From Candidatus Dojkabacteria bacterium (GTDB taxonomy: Bacteria; Patescibacteriota; Dojkabacteria; J137), in NCBI GenBank assembly GCA_020429495.1, contig JAGQLJ010000014.1, positions 1 through 21,271 of the forward strand: DNA of 21,271 nucleotides. The letters run 5' to 3'. Positions 1 to 7,790 of the stretch are shown piece after piece. The translations under genes were made by a program, and so were the position numbers. The stretch's first letter is position 1; each line of letters opens with the position of its first letter. Under the pieces are notes generated by a model that was given only the letters and a program-made list of their open reading frames with translations, did not search any database and was not told the origin of the DNA.

Positions 1-5
1 TTAAG

Positions 6-362
6 ATGTCAAAAATAACAAAGAAAAATTTTGATTTTAATCCTGATTTTTTTGAGTATATTATCAATACTGGGAATCAATATATGCCGATGCTTAATGG
101 TGATGAAGATTCATATCTAGAAGAAGATGAATTAGCTCACATAGATTTTATAAAAGAACAGTCTAGCCTAATAAATATTCTTTTTAAAACTATCAGTCAA
201 TTTTCAGTTTCACTGGGTGTTGCAGATGCTGAGTATAAAAGAAATCAAATTATTCAATATTGTGGAACTGAACTAAAAGAACTGATAATCATTATGAAAG
301 TACTTTCAATGTGCGGCTATGAGTTTGCTAAGAATTTGTTTGTTAACATTCAAAGTAATTAA
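6..362 (+). CDS. Hypothetical protein, 118 aa, first of a tandem pair
   Basis: I do not recognise this protein. It is acidic in the middle (residues about 33-45, rich in D and E) and looks mostly helical afterwards, with hydrophobic-amphipathic segments at about 55-70 and 85-115. There is no signal peptide, membrane span or catalytic motif. The first ATG lies only five bases inside the window, so an earlier start and the promoter cannot be judged. The TAA stop is two bases before the ATG of the next gene, so the two are probably co-transcribed and translationally coupled. A small soluble helical protein, possibly a binding partner of the next gene product, is only a guess. The open frame and tight spacing make it likely to be real. 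Confidence 0.6.
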   Translation: MSKITKKNFDFNPDFFEYIINTGNQYMPMLNGDEDSYLEEDELAHIDFIKEQSSLINILFKTISQFSVSLGVADAEYKRNQIIQYCGTELKELIIIMKVLSMCGYEFAKNLFVNIQSN

Positions 363-364
363 GT

Positions 365-886
365 ATGGAAACACAAATGATAACTTATTACTCAGATGGA
401 CAAGGAAGCTTATCTGATGATCAATTAGTAAGATTAGATGGAGCTAGTAGGATAAATAAGGGACAAGATGTAGTTTCAGGGCCTATGCCAAGAGATGTTT
501 TAGATGATTATAATCGGACTGAAAATCGACCGAGAATAGGAGGACAATTAGTTGTGGAAGAAGGCAGTAATATGTTTAAAGCATTTAGGCAGTATGCAAA
601 AGATAATCAACTAAAAGGCATTTCAAGCTTGAATTTTATAATAAATGATATTCAAGACTTTGAAGATAAATTTACGTTTGATGAAATTATAGAGATTTGT
701 GAGCTTTATGAACATATTGAAAGAATCCTTTTAGATATATTTATAAAACAGGAAGAAGATTTTCCAGAAAATCAAATGAAGGAGAATTTTGTGGACTTAG
801 GTACTAGTATATTAAGGCTAGCAGGAACTGGTTCACATATGGCTCACTATATTCTCGAACAATCAACTGAGGGACGAACAGATTAA
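365..886 (+). CDS. Hypothetical protein, 173 aa, second of a tandem pair
   Basis: I do not recognise this protein. The first 70 or so residues are polar and look disordered (many G, D, S and R). Residues about 70-170 are predicted helical, including an acidic stretch at about 97-125 and an amphipathic C-terminal block. There is no signal peptide or membrane span. A second in-frame ATG four codons later is an alternative start. It begins two bases after the upstream stop, and no Shine-Dalgarno motif precedes it, which fits translational coupling. Its TAA overlaps the stop codon of the convergent recombinase gene by 4 bp. A disordered N-terminus followed by a helical domain suggests a protein-interaction role, but function is unknown. 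Confidence 0.6.
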   Translation: METQMITYYSDGQGSLSDDQLVRLDGASRINKGQDVVSGPMPRDVLDDYNRTENRPRIGGQLVVEEGSNMFKAFRQYAKDNQLKGISSLNFIINDIQDFEDKFTFDEIIEICELYEHIERILLDIFIKQEEDFPENQMKENFVDLGTSILRLAGTGSHMAHYILEQSTEGRTD

Positions 887-1971
887 TTAAGCGGATGATG
901 CTCTCTATGAGCAGTTTCTGCAAATTTATCTGATGCATGTACATACCTAGAAGTAGTCTGCAAACTAGAATGTCCCAATAATCTTTGAATTGCTGCAGGA
1001 TTTGCTCCTTCTTCTGCTAAATAAGTTGCAAACCCATGCCTTAAACTGTGTGCACTAGTTGGAACAATAATTCCCAATTTCTTCCTATAGTCTGCAATTT
1101 TCATTTGAATATAGTTTTGTGAAATTCTTACAATATAAGGATTTTCTGTTGCTTTTCGTGTTCCTTTAGTAGGAATAAAAAAAGCTGGGTATTCATCTGT
1201 TCTAAACTTTAAATACTCATTTAAATAATGAATTGCCCTATCTGTTAGATAAACAAATCTTTGTTTTTTACCTTTACCCATTACATAAATTTTATTATCT
1301 GCAATAGCATTATTTTCAATTCTAATCATATCTCTATCTAAGCTAACAACTTCTGAAATTCTCATTCCTGTAGAGAAAATCAATTCTAATATCGCCCTAT
1401 TTCTTGCAGAAACTACTGGATCATTTTCAAACTCTGTCGGGTATTCTAGAAGTTTCACAAGTTCATCAAATTCAGCTACTTGTTTTTCTTTTTTCTCAGC
1501 TTTAATCATTTTAATTGCTGTAGCAGGTAATGGAGGCTCTTTATCTATATCGTCTAAAAAGGTTAAATATCGCCTTAATGCTGAAAGCATTCGATTTACT
1601 GAATTATCTGAAAGTTGACCTTTGTATAAAGCTTTTTTCTTTTCAGAAATTTCGCTTTTACTTTTATTAATAATTCCTTGTGTAAGCTCTTCGTTCTTTT
1701 GAAACGCATGTAGAACTGGAATATAGTTTTGATCTCTTAAAAATCCTTTATATTCAATAATATCTAGTTTGGAAATGTCTTTGAAAGGTGTTTCAATATA
1801 GTATAAAAATGCGGAGAAGATTTCCAAGTCTCTTGCGTAGTTATCCAAAGTCTTTTTTGAATAATTATCATTCTTAAGACTCAGCATAAATTCTCTTAGG
1901 TGTGGCAATGTGTACGGACTCAGTGTTGTTCTTGAGTTTACATCTTTTACTCTGTCTAGTGCTTCTTTCAT
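883..1971 (-). CDS. Tyrosine recombinase, XerC/XerD-like
   Basis: Site-specific recombinase of the phage-integrase (tyrosine) family, which cuts and rejoins DNA through a covalent 3'-phosphotyrosine. Counted from the ATG at 1971 (362 aa), the catalytic set is complete: R204 (GMRISE), K233 (GKGKK), H308 and R311 (HSLRH), H334 (LLGHSS) and nucleophile Y343 (SRYVH). The N-terminal SAM-like core-binding domain is about residues 20-150 and carries a lysine-rich insertion near 90-120, making the protein longer than E. coli XerC/XerD (about 298 aa). A GTG five codons upstream (1986) is possible. I prefer the ATG because a TATACT box ends 6 bases before it, overlapping that GTG codon's neighbours. 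It may be the chromosomal dimer-resolution Xer or an accessory integrase; no att or dif site is evident, although a palindromic repeat lies just upstream. The 3' end overlaps the convergent gene by 4 bp. Confidence 0.93.
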   Translation of the reverse strand: MKEALDRVKDVNSRTTLSPYTLPHLREFMLSLKNDNYSKKTLDNYARDLEIFSAFLYYIETPFKDISKLDIIEYKGFLRDQNYIPVLHAFQKNEELTQGIINKSKSEISEKKKALYKGQLSDNSVNRMLSALRRYLTFLDDIDKEPPLPATAIKMIKAEKKEKQVAEFDELVKLLEYPTEFENDPVVSARNRAILELIFSTGMRISEVVSLDRDMIRIENNAIADNKIYVMGKGKKQRFVYLTDRAIHYLNEYLKFRTDEYPAFFIPTKGTRKATENPYIVRISQNYIQMKIADYRKKLGIIVPTSAHSLRHGFATYLAEEGANPAAIQRLLGHSSLQTTSRYVHASDKFAETAHREHHPLN

Positions 1972-1977
1972 AATTAT

Positions 1978-2006
1978 AGTATACACGATTACTGTCTATC
2001 TCTCGA
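1978..2006 (-). promoter_or_regulatory. Putative leaderless promoter of the recombinase gene
   Basis: On the minus strand TATACT (1983-1978) is a 5/6 match to the -10 consensus. It is followed by six bases and then ATG (1971), which would place the transcription start at or beside the initiation codon. Seventeen bases upstream, TCGAGA (2006-2001) matches 4 of 6 bases of TTGACA and lies in the outer arm of the palindromic repeat. The -35 match is weak, so the promoter is likely but not certain. Confidence 0.45.
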
Positions 2007-2101
2007 TACACCATGAAGTCAAGACTTCATGGCACTCGAGATGACAAAGATTATTATGTCAGTTCGAGTAGAAAAATCTATGATTTTTCATATCGAGAAC
2101 T
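2001..2101. repeat. Two REP-like hairpin units in inverted (BIME-like) arrangement
   Basis: Unit 1 (2001-2046) has perfect 10-bp arms CCATGAAGTC (2011-2020) and GACTTCATGG (2023-2032) around AA, with outer arms TCTCGA (2001-2006) and TCGAGA (2036-2041). Unit 2 (2057-2101) has inner arms GAAAAATC (2071-2078) and GATTTTTC (2082-2089) around TAT, plus outer arms beginning AGTTC and ending GAACT. Read on the minus strand, unit 2 repeats the plan of unit 1: TCTCGATA, then a hairpin, then ACTCGA, then TGACA. The borders are conserved and the cores differ. The two units face each other with TGACA (2042-2046) and TGTCA (2057-2061) ten bases apart. This is the layout of REP/BIME elements. Neither unit ends in a T-run, so an intrinsic terminator is less likely. 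Confidence 0.7.
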
Positions 2102-2137
2102 AAATCTAATGTATAATAGGTTAATTAATACAAAAAA

Positions 2138-2512
2138 ATGGAAGACGAAACAATGCATGAAGATACTATGGATTCCAAATCTAGCTCTGGACTAATATCT
2201 TCGTTTTTATCTATATTTGGTTCTATCCTAAAAACTATTTGGTTTTTATTTATGACAATAGTTAGATTTTTTGTCAAACTTCCGATTGGTGGAAAAATAA
2301 TCTTTTTGCTTTTAATCTCTTTAGCAGTATTAATTTCATATGGACTTGGGTATAAAGCTGGTGAAAAAGTAACAGTAAACTATTATGAGACTGAACTTGG
2401 ATTAACTGAAAAAGAAATTAAAGATTTAAAACCAGTGTTTCAAAATATAAAAGAAAACGGTACTATAACTATAGATGAATTAAAACAACTCTCCGATGAC
2501 TTAAAAAACTAA
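2138..2512 (+). CDS. Small membrane protein, 124 aa, unrecognised
   Basis: I do not recognise a family. Residues 1-18 are acidic and polar, followed by two hydrophobic segments at about 20-47 and 53-72 joined by a short loop (KLPIGGK). A soluble, charged C-terminal tail of about 50 residues contains an amphipathic helical stretch (EKEIKDLKPVFQNI) and ends in lysine and asparagine. It probably sits in the cytoplasmic membrane with the tail on one side. ATGs at codons 6 and 11 are alternative starts. A TATAAT at 2112-2117 would put transcription start near 2124, giving a leader of roughly 14 bases without a Shine-Dalgarno motif. It stands between the hairpin repeat and glyA. An overlapping frame (2013-2195) runs through the palindromes and is not credible. 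Confidence 0.6.
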   Translation: MEDETMHEDTMDSKSSSGLISSFLSIFGSILKTIWFLFMTIVRFFVKLPIGGKIIFLLLISLAVLISYGLGYKAGEKVTVNYYETELGLTEKEIKDLKPVFQNIKENGTITIDELKQLSDDLKN

Positions 2513-2568
2513 TTTAAACCAAAACTTTGGCACACTTAGTGCTTATTTAAATTAGTTATTTTTAAATC

Positions 2569-3885
2569 ATGAACAAAATTAAAGAGTTAATTCAAAAAGA
2601 ATACGATAGGCAACATAATACCCTAGGAATGATTCCCTCAGAAAACTATACTTCTAAAGAAGTTCGAGAAGCTGTAGGTTCTGTTTTTATGCATAAATAT
2701 TCTGAAGGTTATCCAGCTGCAAGATATTACGAAGGAAACGAAGTAATTGATGAACTTGAAGGTTTTGTAAGAGATATGGCAGTAAAAGTAATGACTAAGC
2801 ACGATTCTAAAGAAGTGCAAAATAACTGGCATGCCAATGTTCAGGTTTTATCTGGAAGTGCTGCGAACTTAGCTGTTTATACTTCTATTCTTGAGCCAGG
2901 AGATAAGATTTTGAGCATGTATTTACCTGATGGTGGACATCTTAGCCATGGTTGGTCTTATAGCTCTAAAAAAGATAGAGCCGATTCGTTAGAGTCAGAG
3001 GGAATTGCCTATAAAGGTGGAAAAAAGAAAGTTAACTTTACTTCTAAAGTTTTTGATATTGTTCAATATAAAACTGATCCTAATACTTTTGTTTTTGACT
3101 ATGATCAAATTGAAAAATTAGCAGTTCAAGAACAACCAAAGTTAATAATTACAGGAGGTACTGCTTACCCAAGAGATATTGATTACCAAAGAATGAGAGA
3201 AATCGCTGATAAAGTTGGAGCATATTATCATGCAGATGCTGCTCATGAGGCTGGACTAATTGCAGGTGGTGCAGTTTCTTCTCCATTTGAATATGCAGAT
3301 TTTGTTACATTTACTACACATAAAACGCTAAGAGGCCCAAAAGGTGCTGTAGCAATGTGTAGAAAAGAGTTTTCTAAAAACTTAGATAGAGCTGTTTTTC
3401 CAGGTTTGCAAGGTGGTCCATTTAATCATACTATTGCAGGTGTTGGACAGGCGTTTATAGAAGCAGATACAAAAGATTTTGAGAATTATGCAAAACAAAT
3501 TGTTAAGAATGCACAGGTTTTAGCTGATGAACTAGTTAATGCGGGATTAAACGTAATAACAAAAGGAACTGATAAGCACTTGGTTTTAGTCGAAGTCTTA
3601 AGTGATGGAATATCTGGATCAGATCTTGCGTCAAAACTAGCTGAAATTGGAATAATTGCAAATAAAAATACCGTACCATACGAAAAAGGAAGTCCTGTGC
3701 ATCCATCAGGATTTCGTTTAGGAACACCAATACTTACAACAAGAGGAATGAAAGAAGATGCAATAAAAGAAGTAGCTGAAATAATTATTGATCTATTTAA
3801 TAGATTAAAAAATAATAAAGAAGATTTTGCAGATTTGAAAGATAGAGTTAATAATTTATGTCTGAAGTATAAGCTACCTAATTAA
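2569..3885 (+). CDS. glyA: Serine hydroxymethyltransferase
   Basis: Cytoplasmic PLP enzyme that interconverts serine plus tetrahydrofolate with glycine plus 5,10-methylene-tetrahydrofolate, the main entry of one-carbon units for thymidylate and purine synthesis. The PLP lysine is K252 in TFTTHKTLRGPKG, D223 of HADAAH should contact the pyridine nitrogen, and R383 in GFRLGTP is the substrate-carboxylate arginine. The N-terminal signature IPSENYTS and the YSEGYPAARYYEGN segment are intact. The length of 438 aa is slightly above E. coli GlyA (417); extra residues lie around 72-90, between the RYYEGN segment and the LSGSAAN motif. ATG at 2569 is chosen because it begins the normal N-terminal helix; a weak TATTTT sits six bases upstream. 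Its stop overlaps that of convergent folD by 4 bp, and the two products act in consecutive steps. Confidence 0.97.
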   Translation: MNKIKELIQKEYDRQHNTLGMIPSENYTSKEVREAVGSVFMHKYSEGYPAARYYEGNEVIDELEGFVRDMAVKVMTKHDSKEVQNNWHANVQVLSGSAANLAVYTSILEPGDKILSMYLPDGGHLSHGWSYSSKKDRADSLESEGIAYKGGKKKVNFTSKVFDIVQYKTDPNTFVFDYDQIEKLAVQEQPKLIITGGTAYPRDIDYQRMREIADKVGAYYHADAAHEAGLIAGGAVSSPFEYADFVTFTTHKTLRGPKGAVAMCRKEFSKNLDRAVFPGLQGGPFNHTIAGVGQAFIEADTKDFENYAKQIVKNAQVLADELVNAGLNVITKGTDKHLVLVEVLSDGISGSDLASKLAEIGIIANKNTVPYEKGSPVHPSGFRLGTPILTTRGMKEDAIKEVAEIIIDLFNRLKNNKEDFADLKDRVNNLCLKYKLPN

Positions 3886-4766
3886 GAACAAAGTCTAACA
3901 ACATTTCTTAATAAGCAAGCAACTGTAAGTGGACCAACTCCACCTGGAACTGGAGTAATATAGCTTACTTTATTTAGCATTGCTTCGTCTTGAACTATAT
4001 CACCTAAAATTTGATCACTAACTTTTGTGCTTGTTACATCAACAACAATAGCACCTTCTTTAACCATTTCATGATTAATTATATTTGTTTTTCCAGTTGC
4101 GGTTATTAGGATGTCAGCTCTAGATGTAAAATAACCAAGATCTTCTGTAAATTCATTTGCAATAGTTACTGTTGCACCAAGAGAAGATAAAATTGACGCT
4201 AGTGGTTTTCCAATTAAATTACTATTATTAACTATCACAACATTTTGAGATTTTAATAAATCTAGCTCATCTGAACCGCTAGTAATATTTTGCCAAGTTA
4301 AATTTTGATCAAAACACTCATCTAAACATTCAAGAATTGCTTCAACTGTAGCTGGGGGAATTGAATCTTCATGTAAATGAGAAGACCTACCTTGTTGATA
4401 TGGAGTTAATCCATCCGCATCTTTATCATAAGGAATAGCATCAATAATTTGCTTTCTAAAGTCTCTTAGATGGTCAAACATGGGTAGTTGTAATAGTGCC
4501 CCATGAACACCAACATTACTTCTTAATTTTCTTAACTCACGGGTTAAATCTTCTGAACTTGTAGCCATTGGAAATTGGTAGAGCTTAGCTTCCATTCCAA
4601 TTTCTTCTGCCTTTTTCATTTTTAGATTTACAAAAACTTCACTTTCGTAATCATCTGAAGCCAGAAATATTGCTAATCTAGGAACTTCTGGCAGATTAAT
4701 AATATCTTCTTTTAAGTCGCTTAGTATTCTATCAGCTCTAGTTTTTCCATCAATAATATTTGCCAT
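3882..4766 (-). CDS. folD: Methylene-THF dehydrogenase / cyclohydrolase
   Basis: Bifunctional cytoplasmic enzyme that oxidises 5,10-methylene-THF (from GlyA) to methenyl-THF and hydrolyses it to 10-formyl-THF. Visible landmarks are catalytic K49 in FVNLKMKKAEE (the YVxxK motif with F for Y), Q93 in LLQLPM, D118 in KDADGL, the Rossmann loop NSNLIGKPLAS (about 181-191) and the C-terminal signature PVPGGVGPLTVACLLRN (about 272-288). The length of 294 aa is typical. The usual PCTP segment after KDxDG is replaced by IPPATVEAI, a change that should affect little beyond substrate-pocket packing. A TAAAAT box five bases before the ATG (4777-4772) could give a leaderless or very short-leader mRNA, but no convincing -35 was found. 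It lies 75 bp downstream of the large surface-protein gene on the same strand. Confidence 0.96.
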   Translation of the reverse strand: MANIIDGKTRADRILSDLKEDIINLPEVPRLAIFLASDDYESEVFVNLKMKKAEEIGMEAKLYQFPMATSSEDLTRELRKLRSNVGVHGALLQLPMFDHLRDFRKQIIDAIPYDKDADGLTPYQQGRSSHLHEDSIPPATVEAILECLDECFDQNLTWQNITSGSDELDLLKSQNVVIVNNSNLIGKPLASILSSLGATVTIANEFTEDLGYFTSRADILITATGKTNIINHEMVKEGAIVVDVTSTKVSDQILGDIVQDEAMLNKVSYITPVPGGVGPLTVACLLRNVVRLCS

Positions 4767-4841
4767 TGGTTATTTTATCATTATTGGTAATACTTATACC
4801 AGGTAAATCCTTAATAGAAGCACATTGATTATTTAATTGTA

Positions 4842-7769
4842 TTAAAAAGGATTTTCTTGTTTTTTTCCTAAGAAAAATATAATTCCAAGTGCAAGAGTTA
4901 CAATACTTGCTCCACATAATATTAATGCTAGTGAAGGATTTTTAGTTGCATTATTTTCTGATACTTGAGGTTCATTAGTCGTGCTATTTATACCATAATC
5001 ATCTGAAGAATCAATATCAGGAAATTCATTAGTCTGGTCTTGACTCGAATTAGAGTCAGAACTGGAAATTTCTGTACTGGTTACATCAGATTGAGTTGTT
5101 ACATTATTTTCTGGAGGTGTTGAATTAGGGGTAACAGGTATATTGGGTTGAGCCGGTGCAGCTGGAGTTTCGGGTACAGGAACGATAGGCTCATCAACTA
5201 CTACATCTTGCGTAATAACATATTCTGTTTGTGCAGTCTGCTCTGATGAATCAGTTGCTGTTACTATAAACGAACCTTGTCCATCTGTTTCAATTACACA
5301 ATAAATTGTGTAATCATCTGGCATTAAACAACTCTTATCTAGTATCTGTGCACCACTACTTATGATGGATATATTTTCTAATTGTATAGGAAAATTGTCA
5401 GTAATAATTACCAAGAATGCATCATCTTTTACAAGATCTTTTTTAATGGTAATCTCGGGAACTAGTGTGTCTAGTTTTATAAATACTGATTCACCAGTGG
5501 TATCATTATTATTACTTGTTGGATTTATTAAAACATTAAATTTAATTTCTGAATAAGAACCCATTTCAGTAGTAGCATCATTTGAATCAGTTGCCCTAAA
5601 ATATATTACATGTTGTCCATCTGTTAACGTAGATGATACATTACAAGTAAAGTTCTCAGCAACCTCATCAAATGCTGAATCATTTGCTAAACAACTTAAC
5701 CAAGCACCACCAGTACCATCTATTTGATATTCTACAGATGCAACAGTTCCTATATCATCTGTTGCTACGCCATTAAAGCTAGGCATTGGGTTTGATGTAG
5801 GGTTAGCAGAAAGTGGATTCACATTCAACATAGGAGGCACTCCATCACCAGACAGTCCTATTTGTATAGAATCTAATTCAGGTGACTCCTCACCTATAAA
5901 ACTAAAAATAGATTTTACTGAAATTTTCGTAGAAATAATTGGTAGTGCTTGCATTGCGGTGGTATCCAGTTCGGCTGCAGTATTTGTATGAGTTGTAGTA
6001 TTTAATGCCGTCTCCCATGAATCTCCATCCCAGTACATCCAAGAATTTCCTAGTTCACAATTAGAACCATTGTCAGTACATATCTGATAATTAATCGTTG
6101 AGCTTCCAGATGTATTTTCAACCGAACTAAAGCTATCCCAACTATCTACACTAGTATTTGTATATGAATTGGTGCTAAACACAGAGTACTCTCCTTGTTC
6201 TAAAAGTGTTAGATCATCCACCAGCACATCTTTGCCACTATAAGCGATAATTCCATATTCTCTTGACTCATTTGCTCCGGTTATTGATCCAGATAATTTC
6301 CACCATCCACTTCCTTGATCCTCATAACTTGTAGCTATAGCAGATCCATTGTAATAAAGCTCAGCAATGGTATCGTCAACAGTACCGCCATCATTTCCAA
6401 TAGTCTCATCATATACATATGCTGACAGGTCGTAGGTAGAAGTATCACCTACATTAATACTCTGTGTTAGTTTTCCATTCTGCACAGAACTGTCTATACT
6501 CACATGATTTCCCCCTGAAGAATACTGTCCTACCCCAGCTTCATATAGTTGACTTACCCCGGTTGAACTTGTTGCACACCTATATCCCATTGTTGCATAT
6601 GAAGCATTAGCACTCCATGGTAAATATAGAGAATATAAACCTGTGTTGGCTCCGTCAGAATACCAACCTCCTCTTAGAAGTGTCTGACTTTTATTAGTGT
6701 CGGCACTATCAGAATCATGAAATATTCTACCAATTCCATTTAGAGCTGTTAATGAGGTATCTGCAGGTCTAAATACACTTGAATTTATGCTGCCACTTCC
6801 ATCATTTTCTAGATACCAGCCACCTGCTCCTGTATCGGCACTTGTAAAGCCTGACCACCCTTCACCAGATCTTGTTGTTGTCCCATTTGTTGCTTCTGGA
6901 TGTTCAGATGGAGAAATAAGATCTGCAGCTTCATTATAAGTGCCATTTGTATTGGCATCAAAATTGACTATCTCGTATACATTTCCTGATAAATCCCATA
7001 TTTGAGAGCCATTAGATAGTGTTAACATTGCCTTTGTATCTCGACCAGTTCCAAACTCTGGATTTGCCCCATTATAACCAACTGAGCTGCTTGCTCCATC
7101 ATTTCCTCTTTTTAAACCTCCACTTGAACTGACTGTACTGCCAACTGTTCCATCTGCCCAATTAGTAGGTTGTACTTCTATGTTCCTAGCAATAGTCATC
7201 CACTCATTATTTGTAATTAAGTGTGAGCCAGAGGGACATGCGTTTACTGCTTGAGTTTTCCTTATATGCACTATTGGACCACCATTTGCTGTTGAAACAA
7301 CATTATCAGGATCAAACCCAGCTAAATCTCTATAGTCTACTCCAGAATCAAAGTCAGCAGGTGCACTACAAGTTGCTGCTATATCACCATCCCCATCAGC
7401 AGTACAATCATATTTAGCTTCATACTGCATAACTAAAAAGTCACTAGTCAAGTAGGCACCATTTCCAGGTACAAGTGCCCAACCATCTAGTGGAGTTGCT
7501 TCTAAACTCCAAGAAGAGTTGTCACTTGTAAATGATGGATTAGTAAATTTATTTGCATCTACAGCAGGATGTGCACCATTATCATCTACTGCCATCAAGC
7601 CAGTTAGGTAAGTATAATTTCCTGAAGTTGCAGATGTATAGTCAAATGAATAATATACGTCATTTAATGCTTTGATAGTTAGAACATCAAAAACAGAAAA
7701 TTTAGCAAAAATAATTAAGACTAAAAAAAACTGTATTCCTGTAAGTAATTTTTTATTTTTTTTAGACAT
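4842..7769 (-). CDS. Secreted modular surface protein with FGE-like domain
   Basis: Surface protein of 975 aa. In order: signal peptide or anchor (about 10-35, after a KKNKK start); a formylglycine-generating-enzyme/sulfatase-modifying-factor-like domain (about 95-400) beginning GWALVPGNGAYLTSDFLVMQYEAK and including GNVYEIV, LRGGWY and GYRCA; a galactose-binding or CBM-like beta-sandwich (about 415-525, ending VLVDDLTLLE); an Ig-like domain (about 645-748); a terminal module (770-855); a Pro/Thr/Ser/Asn linker; and a C-terminal membrane span (about 945-967) before KK. The catalytic cysteine pair of true FGE is absent where RGGWY leads to GYRC, so this is probably a binding module, not an oxidase. 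The Ig-like and terminal modules recur in the protein at the right edge of the window. No strong Shine-Dalgarno motif precedes the ATG. The role is probably adhesion or ligand binding. Confidence 0.85.
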   Translation of the reverse strand: MSKKNKKLLTGIQFFLVLIIFAKFSVFDVLTIKALNDVYYSFDYTSATSGNYTYLTGLMAVDDNGAHPAVDANKFTNPSFTSDNSSWSLEATPLDGWALVPGNGAYLTSDFLVMQYEAKYDCTADGDGDIAATCSAPADFDSGVDYRDLAGFDPDNVVSTANGGPIVHIRKTQAVNACPSGSHLITNNEWMTIARNIEVQPTNWADGTVGSTVSSSGGLKRGNDGASSSVGYNGANPEFGTGRDTKAMLTLSNGSQIWDLSGNVYEIVNFDANTNGTYNEAADLISPSEHPEATNGTTTRSGEGWSGFTSADTGAGGWYLENDGSGSINSSVFRPADTSLTALNGIGRIFHDSDSADTNKSQTLLRGGWYSDGANTGLYSLYLPWSANASYATMGYRCATSSTGVSQLYEAGVGQYSSGGNHVSIDSSVQNGKLTQSINVGDTSTYDLSAYVYDETIGNDGGTVDDTIAELYYNGSAIATSYEDQGSGWWKLSGSITGANESREYGIIAYSGKDVLVDDLTLLEQGEYSVFSTNSYTNTSVDSWDSFSSVENTSGSSTINYQICTDNGSNCELGNSWMYWDGDSWETALNTTTHTNTAAELDTTAMQALPIISTKISVKSIFSFIGEESPELDSIQIGLSGDGVPPMLNVNPLSANPTSNPMPSFNGVATDDIGTVASVEYQIDGTGGAWLSCLANDSAFDEVAENFTCNVSSTLTDGQHVIYFRATDSNDATTEMGSYSEIKFNVLINPTSNNNDTTGESVFIKLDTLVPEITIKKDLVKDDAFLVIITDNFPIQLENISIISSGAQILDKSCLMPDDYTIYCVIETDGQGSFIVTATDSSEQTAQTEYVITQDVVVDEPIVPVPETPAAPAQPNIPVTPNSTPPENNVTTQSDVTSTEISSSDSNSSQDQTNEFPDIDSSDDYGINSTTNEPQVSENNATKNPSLALILCGASIVTLALGIIFFLGKKQENPF
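5205..5462 (-). other. Shared C-terminal module, copy in the 975-aa protein
   Basis: Encodes residues 770-855 (PEITIKKD to YVITQD), a beta-rich module with two cysteines 10 residues apart (SCLMP, YTIYC) and the motifs DNFP and TATDSS. It aligns over its whole length, with few or no gaps, to 17206-17463 of the other surface gene, with about 36 identical residues of 85 by eye. In both proteins it lies between the Ig-like domain and a low-complexity linker leading to a C-terminal membrane span. Confidence 0.75.
5526..5837 (-). other. Ig-like domain with C-x15-C loop, copy in the 975-aa protein
   Basis: Encodes residues about 645-748. Signature: VEYQID, then WLSC, fifteen residues, C, then GQHVIYFRATDSN. 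The two cysteines (693 and 709) probably form a disulfide outside the cell. The same signature occurs twice in the giant surface protein (17527-17847 and 17851-18171). Confidence 0.7.
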
Positions 7770-7790
7770 AAATAAGGTAAACTCTATTCC

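Noticed and set aside
2001..2046. dif/att site for the neighbouring recombinase
   Set aside because: The arms are longer and the centre shorter (2 bp) than the usual Xer layout of 11-bp arms with a 6-bp centre, and the second unit fits a repeat family better.
2013..2195. 60-codon open frame overlapping the membrane-protein gene
   Set aside because: It reads through both hairpin units, has no family resemblance, and overlaps a better gene with clear membrane spans.
2515..2550. Hairpin CCAAA/TTTGG after the membrane-protein gene as a terminator
   Set aside because: The stem is about five bp with almost no loop and is not followed by a T-run.
6560..6690. Variable region of a diversity-generating retroelement
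   Set aside because: No reverse transcriptase or template copy is in the window; kept only as a question in the findings.
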